The translations under genes were made by a program, and so were the position numbers. Below are positions 1 to 5,143 of a stretch of DNA of 6,869 bases, piece after piece. The notes beneath the pieces are model-generated. The model did not search any database. It was given only the letters and a program-made list of their open reading frames with translations, and was not told the origin of the DNA. Numbering within the stretch: the stretch's first letter is position 1; every line of letters starts with the position of its first letter. This DNA is from an uncultured Candidatus Melainabacteria bacterium (GTDB lineage: Bacteria; Cyanobacteriota; Vampirovibrionia; Gastranaerophilales; Gastranaerophilaceae), in assembly GCA_946622835.1 (NCBI GenBank), contig CAMOQI010000047.1:1-6869 (forward strand). Direction: 5' to 3'.

Positions 1-969
1 TTGACCCGTCGTCATATAAATACTTGCAAGTTTTTTTAAAATATTTTGTGCTTTAGGATTCATAATAGCAAGCTGCTGAAGCAAATTTATCGCAATTTCA
101 TACTCCCCGACCACTTGATAACAACATGCCAGATTGTATTTATAAGTAAATTTTTGAGGATACGTCGCAGCCAAATACTTATAATGCTCAATTGCCTCAT
201 TAAATTTTCCGGACTTAACCTCTGATAATGCCCATGCAACTATAAAATTATCATCATTCGGATCATGCTTATGAGCTTTTTCAAAATATTCGCACGCCCT
301 GCTATGCTCATTTTTTATTTGCAAAATAGATGCCAAATTAAAATATGTTATTCCGTCATTTTCCTCTGACCCTAAAGCTTGCTCATAAGTTTCAAAAGCC
401 TTGTCCAAATCCCCGATTGTAAGATAACACGTTCCCAGATTATTATACAATTGAGAATTATTAGGATTTAGTTCTATAGCTTTTTTTATATATTCAACAC
501 TATGCTCAAATTGCTGAGCCGCCATATAAGCAGTCCCTATTATATAATAAATCGCATAATCATCCTTTAAAAATTCCAACGCTTTTTTCGCCGTTTCAAC
601 AGACTTATCAAATTCCTCACACTTTAAATAACAAATAGCAAGACTTTTATACGCTTCAACGTATTCGGGACGCAGCTCAAGCACCTTTAAATACGCGTGT
701 TTTGCTGCCGCAAAATCCTCCAGATTATCATAACAACAAGCCAAATAATACCAACAAAGTGCATCATCCTGCCTGTATTTAATAACATCTTCCAAAATGT
801 AGCGTGCATCCTCATAATGCTCAAGGTTTACCGCACATAAAGCCAAAAGTCTTTGTGCATCAATATCCGCAGCATCCTTTTCCAATACTTCCCGAATAAT
901 TGACTGAGCTTGCTCATATTCACCCTGCTCAATAAGAGCATATAATCTGTCTACTTCTTTTGCTTCCAT
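1..969 (-). CDS. TPR-repeat protein, 3' partial
   Basis: The frame opens at the ATG at 969 and stays open for 323 codons to the window edge, so the C-terminus is missing. The visible part is almost wholly tetratricopeptide repeats of about 34 residues, roughly nine, for example residues 69-102 (WYYLACCYDNLEDFAAAKHA), 103-136 (AYKSLAICYLKCEEFDKSVE), 137-170 ending KKAIELNPNN, 171-204 (LYNNLGTCYLTIGDLDKAFE), 241-274 and 275-308. Repeats begin within the first ten residues. There is no signal peptide or membrane segment in view, so a cytoplasmic scaffold or adaptor is likely; a catalytic domain could follow off-window. At least nine cysteines are seen, many at repeat packing positions. The gene has its own predicted promoter and no Shine-Dalgarno site. 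It is in the same frame as the SDR gene, separated by the TAG at 1008-1006; a TTG at 1005 is an alternative start that would add 12 residues. The partner is unknown, and a pilus role is only suggested by position. Confidence 0.85.
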   Translation of the reverse strand, partial: MEAKEVDRLYALIEQGEYEQAQSIIREVLEKDAADIDAQRLLALCAVNLEHYEDARYILEDVIKYRQDDALCWYYLACCYDNLEDFAAAKHAYLKVLELRPEYVEAYKSLAICYLKCEEFDKSVETAKKALEFLKDDYAIYYIIGTAYMAAQQFEHSVEYIKKAIELNPNNSQLYNNLGTCYLTIGDLDKAFETYEQALGSEENDGITYFNLASILQIKNEHSRACEYFEKAHKHDPNDDNFIVAWALSEVKSGKFNEAIEHYKYLAATYPQKFTYKYNLACCYQVVGEYEIAINLLQQLAIMNPKAQNILKKLASIYMTTGQ

Positions 970-1005
970 AACTAAATTATACCACAGGGGTAAATTTATT
1001 AACAA
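970..1005 (-). promoter_or_regulatory. Sigma-70-type promoter with extended -10 for the TPR gene
   Basis: Read on the minus strand, directly after the SDR stop codon: -35-like TTGTTA (1005-1000), an 18-nt spacer, then -10 TATAAT (981-976) preceded by TG one base away (984-983), giving the extended form TGGTATAAT. Six bases (TTAGTT) separate the -10 from the ATG at 969, so the usual start distance places +1 on or next to the A of that ATG. There is no Shine-Dalgarno sequence between. The perfect -10 and the fit within a 36-nt gap support a real promoter; the start site itself is inferred. Confidence 0.7.
973..998 (-). repeat. Imperfect inverted repeat over the -10 box (possible operator)
   Basis: On the minus strand the left arm TAAATTTACC (998-989) and the right arm GGTATAATTTA (983-973) are inverted repeats that match at all ten positions except for one extra T in the right arm, around a 5-nt centre, CCTGT. 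The right arm contains the -10 TATAAT. This could be a repressor site. As RNA it could form a short AU-rich hairpin at the end of the SDR message, but no U-run follows, so an intrinsic terminator is unlikely. AT-rich dyads also arise by chance. Confidence 0.45.
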
Positions 1006-1824
1006 CTATGATTTACTCATTCTTAACTTCAGGGCAAATTTAACCAGTTTATTTACCAAACTCTGTGGTAAATACGACAATATTTGGGCAAATTTTGCAT
1101 CTTTTCCGATAGTATACGAAGACTTAGGGCTTTTTAATAATGCAATTTGCTTTATTCTTTTTGCGGCAATAACAACATCCAAGCCTTTATCGGAGCTTTT
1201 AAGAGCATTATCCTTTATAAAATTCATCTCAGCCTCGTAATCTGCGCATTCGGTTATAGCCTTTAAATTACTTTCAACGGACTTTTCCCATATCGGAGTT
1301 GAAATAACACCGGGCTTAACGGAAATAACGTCAATATTTTTATGATTTTCCACACTCAATGCGTTAAAAAATATATCCAATGCACGCTTTGAGGCACAAT
1401 AGGGACTAATAAACGGAAAATTTCCAAAACCAAACATTGAGCTTATATTAACAATTCTGCCGCCACGTAACAAATCTACCAATTTTTGTGAAAAATCAAT
1501 ATGTGAAAATACATTTATATCAAATTGATATTTTAATCTGTCAACATCTAACAGCTCAATCGGGCCTGCAACTACTGCCCCTGCAACATTTATAAGAATA
1601 TCGATTTTATCAGTTGCGGATTTAATAAATTCGGCAGCCTCTGCTATAGAATTTCTATCGGTCATATCAATATAAAAAGGGATTAAGTTGCTTGATAAAT
1701 CTTTATCAAGCTTCTGCGCATTTCTATAACCGCAAAAAACAACATAATCCTCACAATCAAATTGATTTACCAGCTCTTTTCCGATACCTGAAGTTGAGCC
1801 TGTTATAACAACAGTCTTTTTCAT
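1006..1824 (-). CDS. Short-chain dehydrogenase/reductase (classical SDR), substrate unknown
   Basis: Cytoplasmic NAD(P)-dependent oxidoreductase of the classical SDR family, 272 residues. Visible features are a Rossmann cofactor motif TGSTSGIG (8-15); Arg34 after the second beta strand (CGYR), which suggests NADP(H) preference; D53 for the adenine ring; NVAG (79-82, the NNAG motif with one change); N104; catalytic S129, Y142 and K146 (YCASK); and the KPG motif (170-172) followed by STPIW. The C-terminal 80 residues are charged and helical, as in the retinol/hydroxysteroid dehydrogenase-like branch, which does not fix the substrate. The ATG at 1824 is chosen because the cofactor motif then begins at residue 8. 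The frame is open back to 1923, but the extra 33 residues would overlap the end of pilC and add unneeded hydrophobic sequence. The start lies 4 nt after the pilC stop with only a weak binding site, so translation is probably coupled. No sequence feature links it to pilus function. Confidence 0.93.
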   Translation of the reverse strand: MKKTVVITGSTSGIGKELVNQFDCEDYVVFCGYRNAQKLDKDLSSNLIPFYIDMTDRNSIAEAAEFIKSATDKIDILINVAGAVVAGPIELLDVDRLKYQFDINVFSHIDFSQKLVDLLRGGRIVNISSMFGFGNFPFISPYCASKRALDIFFNALSVENHKNIDVISVKPGVISTPIWEKSVESNLKAITECADYEAEMNFIKDNALKSSDKGLDVVIAAKRIKQIALLKSPKSSYTIGKDAKFAQILSYLPQSLVNKLVKFALKLRMSKS

Positions 1825-1828
1825 AAAG

Positions 1829-3043
1829 TTACATACCCATATATGAAGCAAACAGCGGTAAATACAAAGCAGATGCCAAGACAAGTACAATAGCACCGAT
1901 AACAACAAGCATGACCGGCTCAATCATTTTAGTCATAATATCAATAATCATATCAAGTTGCTTGTCAATATAACTAACCGCTTGGCCCAACATATCACCC
2001 AAACGACCGGATTGTTCACCGGTTGCAATCATAAACAAAATCATCTTTGGCATAGTTCTTGTAGAGCGCAAAGCCGCAGACAAATGCTGACCCTGTTGAA
2101 CTTTTTCAGTAGCTTCCTCAACTCTTATTTTAAGTGTATGATTAGTCAAAGTAAGATTTGACAGATATAAACATTCCAAAATAGGAACACCTGCATCATA
2201 AGCAACCTGCATAACCGATATAAAGTTTGCAAAATTAGCAAACTGAATTAAATCGGTAAGAATAGGGATTTTCAAAACCCAAGAATCAATTTTCCAACGA
2301 CTCGGATTCCAACGTAAAAGGAAGTTACACAAAAGAATAACCCCTGCAAATCCCAAAGGAATTGCAATCCAATGATCTCTCATCCAAATTCCCATATCCA
2401 TCAGAACTCTGGTAATCCACGGTAATTGCATACCCATTGATTGAAACATTTCATCAAAAATAGGGAATACAAACACCAACATAACAACTACAATAAATGC
2501 CGCAAGGACAATGACAAAGACAGGATACATCAAAGTACCTATAACACGACTTCTGATTGCCGCTTGCTTATTTAAAAGTTCCAATAATCGATCAAGAGTT
2601 TTTTCAAGTTCACCTGAATCTTCACCGGCTTTACAAAGCCCGATATAAACTTGACCAAACTGTTCCGGATATTTTGCAATAGTACCTGCAAAAGTTCCGC
2701 CGTTCATAATTTGACGCCTTAACTCGCTTGCTGCCTGTCTTATTTTTAATTTAGCCGCATCATTTTCAATAAACAATAAGGATTCAATAATAGGAATACC
2801 TGCAGCAGACAGAATTTGTAAAGTTGAGGTAAAATCAATTTGTTCTGCCAAGCCTAATTTTGGCATTCTCCCTGCAGGTTTTGCTTTTTCGACCTTTGCA
2901 GCTTTTTCTTCCACCAGATTTGTCGGGATAAATCCCAAAGCCATTACTTCTGCTCTGGCAGCGCGCAAATCATCCGCTTCAACCTTACCTTTTACTACTT
3001 CATTTGTTCCGTCTTTTAATGCTGTATAATTAAATATTGCCAT
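1829..3043 (-). CDS. pilC: Type IV pilus inner-membrane platform protein PilC / GspF family
   Basis: Polytopic inner-membrane protein that links the cytoplasmic assembly ATPase to pilin subunits and acts as the rotating platform of the pilus machine. The 404-residue length is normal for the family. The N-terminal region (FNYTALKDGTNEVVKGKVEA) is the usual PilC lead-in. Two GspF domains follow, about 67-190 and 268-392, each with a related helical motif (AGEDSGELEKTLDRLLELL near 139-157 and GEQSGRLGDMLGQAVSYID near 342-360). Hydrophobic membrane segments lie near 168-195, 226-244 and 371-397. The start follows a good AGGA site and a nearby in-frame stop. It lies 10 nt after the ATPase gene, with no PilT gene between them, and 4 nt before the SDR gene. 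GspF of a type II system is the alternative. Confidence 0.96.
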   Translation of the reverse strand: MAIFNYTALKDGTNEVVKGKVEADDLRAARAEVMALGFIPTNLVEEKAAKVEKAKPAGRMPKLGLAEQIDFTSTLQILSAAGIPIIESLLFIENDAAKLKIRQAASELRRQIMNGGTFAGTIAKYPEQFGQVYIGLCKAGEDSGELEKTLDRLLELLNKQAAIRSRVIGTLMYPVFVIVLAAFIVVVMLVFVFPIFDEMFQSMGMQLPWITRVLMDMGIWMRDHWIAIPLGFAGVILLCNFLLRWNPSRWKIDSWVLKIPILTDLIQFANFANFISVMQVAYDAGVPILECLYLSNLTLTNHTLKIRVEEATEKVQQGQHLSAALRSTRTMPKMILFMIATGEQSGRLGDMLGQAVSYIDKQLDMIIDIMTKMIEPVMLVVIGAIVLVLASALYLPLFASYMGM

Positions 3044-3056
3044 AAATCACATCCTA
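3044..3056 (-). promoter_or_regulatory. Ribosome binding site of pilC, overlapping the pilB stop
   Basis: Reading the minus strand, TAGGATG holds both the pilB stop codon (TAG, 3056-3054) and an AGGA Shine-Dalgarno core (3055-3052), followed by 8 nt and the pilC ATG. An in-frame TGA (3049-3047) two codons before that ATG rules out an earlier start. Overlap of the stop and the binding site suggests translational coupling between the ATPase and platform genes. It is the clearest Shine-Dalgarno sequence in the window. Confidence 0.75.
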
Positions 3057-5102
3057 CTCGCCGGCTATACCCAGTACTCTGACAAATTCTTCCGTTGTAG
3101 TCAATCCCTTAACAATATGACCGATACATGCCTTATGAAGCGTTGTCATACCGTTTTCGACAGCTACATCTTCTATTTCCAAATCATGAGCACCTTGCGC
3201 TATAAGTTTTTTAATTTCTTTTGTAATCATTAATATTTCATAAACACCCAAACGTCCTTTATAGCCGGTGAATCCGCATTTATTGCATCCTTTTGGCCTG
3301 TAGAAAGGTGTTTTCATAAGCTTTTCCATCTCCGCAGGGTCTGTTGTGAGTTTTTTAACCTCATCATGCGTCGGATAATATTCTTCCTTACAATCATCAC
3401 ACAAACGTCTTACAAGACGCTGAGCGATAATTCCTGATAATGTTGAAGATACCAAATAATCTTTTGCACCCATTTCAATCAAACGAGTAACCGTAGCTGC
3501 TGCTGAATTTGTGTGGACGGTACTTAAAACCAAGTGACCTGTTAACGCAGCGGAAATCGCGATTTCCAACGTTTCATAGTCACGGATTTCACCGACCAAT
3601 ATAATATCAGGGTCTTGACGAAGAATTGCTCTCATACAAGACGCAAATGTAATCCCTGCTTTAGGATTGATTTGAGATTGATTGATCCCTTCTAATTTAA
3701 TTTCTATAGGATCCTCAATCGTTGTAATATTCACGGATTCATTATTCAAACTCTTTAACACCGAATACAAAGTTGTCGTTTTACCTGAACCTGTAGGACC
3801 GGAAGTTAAAATAATCCCGTTTGGACAAGAAACCATATTTTTAATCTTATCAATATCTGAATCTGTCGCACCTTCAAGCTGAATTTCCTTATCCGCGGAA
3901 GACAAAGACACCGCAGGCGCCAAAATACGGATAACAACCTTTTCCTTGCCGGAAACAGGCAGAGTATTTATACGAAAATCGTACGAACAATTTTTATAAG
4001 ATATTGAAAAAGTACCGTCTTGCGGTCTTCTGTTTTCCGCAATATTCATCCTTGCCATAACCTTAAATCTTGCAATAACAGCAGTTTCAACTTGCGATGG
4101 CACATCCAAAACCTTGGACAACATACCGTCTTTTCTGTATCTGACAATATAACCGGTTAATCTGGGTTCAATATGGATATCGGAAGACTTTGAATCAATA
4201 CCGTTTGTAATAATTTGATTAACGAATTTTGCAACAGAACCTGTCGAATCCTCAAGTTCTTTTTTAATTTGAGCTTGAGCGTCATCTTCAATGGCATCCT
4301 CACCCGCTTCTGAACGGATTTGGTTAATGATTTCATCAGTTTGCCTTTTAGATTCGGAAAAGAATGTATTAACAGCCTGACGAAACTCATAATGAGTCAT
4401 AAGCAATTGCTTCGGATTCAAACCGGTCATATATATAATTGCTTTAACCACTTCTTGTTCAATCGGCTTAACAACTCCGACAACAAGGGTTTTCCCGTCA
4501 GATGATACCGGAATAACAGAATTTGCTTTGATAAAATCTTCAGGCAAAATATTGACAAAGTTTTTTTGATTAACCAACTGATCGGCTGTAACAATATTAT
4601 ATCCTGATTGATTATGTAAAACTTCTTTCAACTGTTCCAAAGAAATCAAACCCATCTCAAAAAGGGTTGAACCGATAGGGACATTTTTTCTTTTTGAAGA
4701 TGCCAAAGCCTTCATCAAATCCATCTGAGAGATAAGACCTTCTGCAACGAGCATTTCCCCTAACTTTTGACCTGAGCCGTGCGAGGAATCCAATGTTTGA
4801 TTCACCCCTGAAACTCCGGCATCAGCGGCACCGTCTGCCGCTTTGGCAGAAGGTGCAAATGTTGCAAGCAGTTCTTTAAAATCATCTTGAGGAATCAACA
4901 TGAATTTTATCTGTTGAGAATATTTTTCTTTTAAAATAGCTGATATTTTGGCTTTATCAGAAAATTGAGATACCGCAACAAACAAAAAGCCGTCTTTAAT
5001 GTTGATGGGGACAAAACTATATTGTCCCATCAACTTAGCATCAACACTTTCAACTAATTTTTGATCTATATGATTTTTTAATCTTAAAATTAATGCATTC
5101 AT
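3054..5102 (-). CDS. pilB: Type IV pilus assembly ATPase PilB / GspE family
   Basis: Cytoplasmic hexameric secretion ATPase that hydrolyses ATP to drive insertion of pilin subunits into the growing fibre, working against the platform protein encoded next. The product has 682 residues, longer than the usual 560-580. Order: a beta/alpha module about 19-83, an Ala/Gly/Ser-rich linker about 84-111, an MshEN (T2SSE_N) domain about 112-248, a charged linker, then the N2D and RecA-like domains from about 285. Visible motifs are Walker A GPTGSGKT (435-442), Asp box TIEDPIE (461-467), Walker B region LRQDPDIILVGEIRD (494-508), His box TGHLVLSTVHTN (521-532), and a zinc tetracysteine C568/C571/C606/C609 typical of PilB/GspE rather than PilT. 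The start is firm: an in-frame TAG lies 18 nt upstream (5121-5123). The ribosome site is poor (AAAGAAAAC only). It lies 41 nt after the secretin and 10 nt before the platform gene. GspE of a type II system is the main alternative. Confidence 0.96.
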   Translation of the reverse strand: MNALILRLKNHIDQKLVESVDAKLMGQYSFVPINIKDGFLFVAVSQFSDKAKISAILKEKYSQQIKFMLIPQDDFKELLATFAPSAKAADGAADAGVSGVNQTLDSSHGSGQKLGEMLVAEGLISQMDLMKALASSKRKNVPIGSTLFEMGLISLEQLKEVLHNQSGYNIVTADQLVNQKNFVNILPEDFIKANSVIPVSSDGKTLVVGVVKPIEQEVVKAIIYMTGLNPKQLLMTHYEFRQAVNTFFSESKRQTDEIINQIRSEAGEDAIEDDAQAQIKKELEDSTGSVAKFVNQIITNGIDSKSSDIHIEPRLTGYIVRYRKDGMLSKVLDVPSQVETAVIARFKVMARMNIAENRRPQDGTFSISYKNCSYDFRINTLPVSGKEKVVIRILAPAVSLSSADKEIQLEGATDSDIDKIKNMVSCPNGIILTSGPTGSGKTTTLYSVLKSLNNESVNITTIEDPIEIKLEGINQSQINPKAGITFASCMRAILRQDPDIILVGEIRDYETLEIAISAALTGHLVLSTVHTNSAAATVTRLIEMGAKDYLVSSTLSGIIAQRLVRRLCDDCKEEYYPTHDEVKKLTTDPAEMEKLMKTPFYRPKGCNKCGFTGYKGRLGVYEILMITKEIKKLIAQGAHDLEIEDVAVENGMTTLHKACIGHIVKGLTTTEEFVRVLGIAGE
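4608..4766 (-). other. MshEN tandem 24-residue motif in PilB, altered at key positions
   Basis: Residues 113-165 of the ATPase keep the MshEN layout of two 24-residue motifs (RLGxxL, ten residues, LxxxLxxQ) separated by five residues. The first runs from K113-L-G to S136 and the second from P142-I-G to Q165. The hydrophobic and glycine positions are kept (L118, L129, L133; L147, L158, L162), but the first Arg is Lys, the first Gln is Ser and the second Arg is Pro. In MshE-type ATPases these motifs bind cyclic di-GMP, so binding here is uncertain. Confidence 0.7.
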
Positions 5103-5143
5103 TTGTTTTCTTTGGTATTTCTATTTCTTACATACGCCCTAAG

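Noticed and set aside
970..1008. Possible SDR-TPR fusion interrupted by one TAG, because both genes share a frame with no other stop between them
   Set aside because: Each part is complete at the junction by family expectation. The gap contains a good promoter and encodes only a short unremarkable peptide, and pilB also ends with TAG as a normal stop. A shared frame has a one-in-three chance.
1825..1923. A longer SDR start at 1923 giving a hydrophobic 33-residue N-terminal extension
   Set aside because: The extension lies wholly over the end of pilC in another frame. The internal ATG at 1824 puts the Rossmann motif at the normal position, 4 nt after the pilC stop.
1958..2161. Plus-strand open frame of 67 codons inside pilC
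   Set aside because: Lies wholly antisense to a well-conserved gene, with no ribosome site or recognisable product.
3682..3882. Plus-strand open frame opposite the PilB Walker A region
   Set aside because: Antisense shadow of conserved ATPase codons.
4157..4505. Two short open frames, one on each strand, inside pilB
   Set aside because: Both overlap conserved PilB sequence in other frames. The minus-strand one is a Lys/Leu-rich frame-shifted reading of the charged linker.
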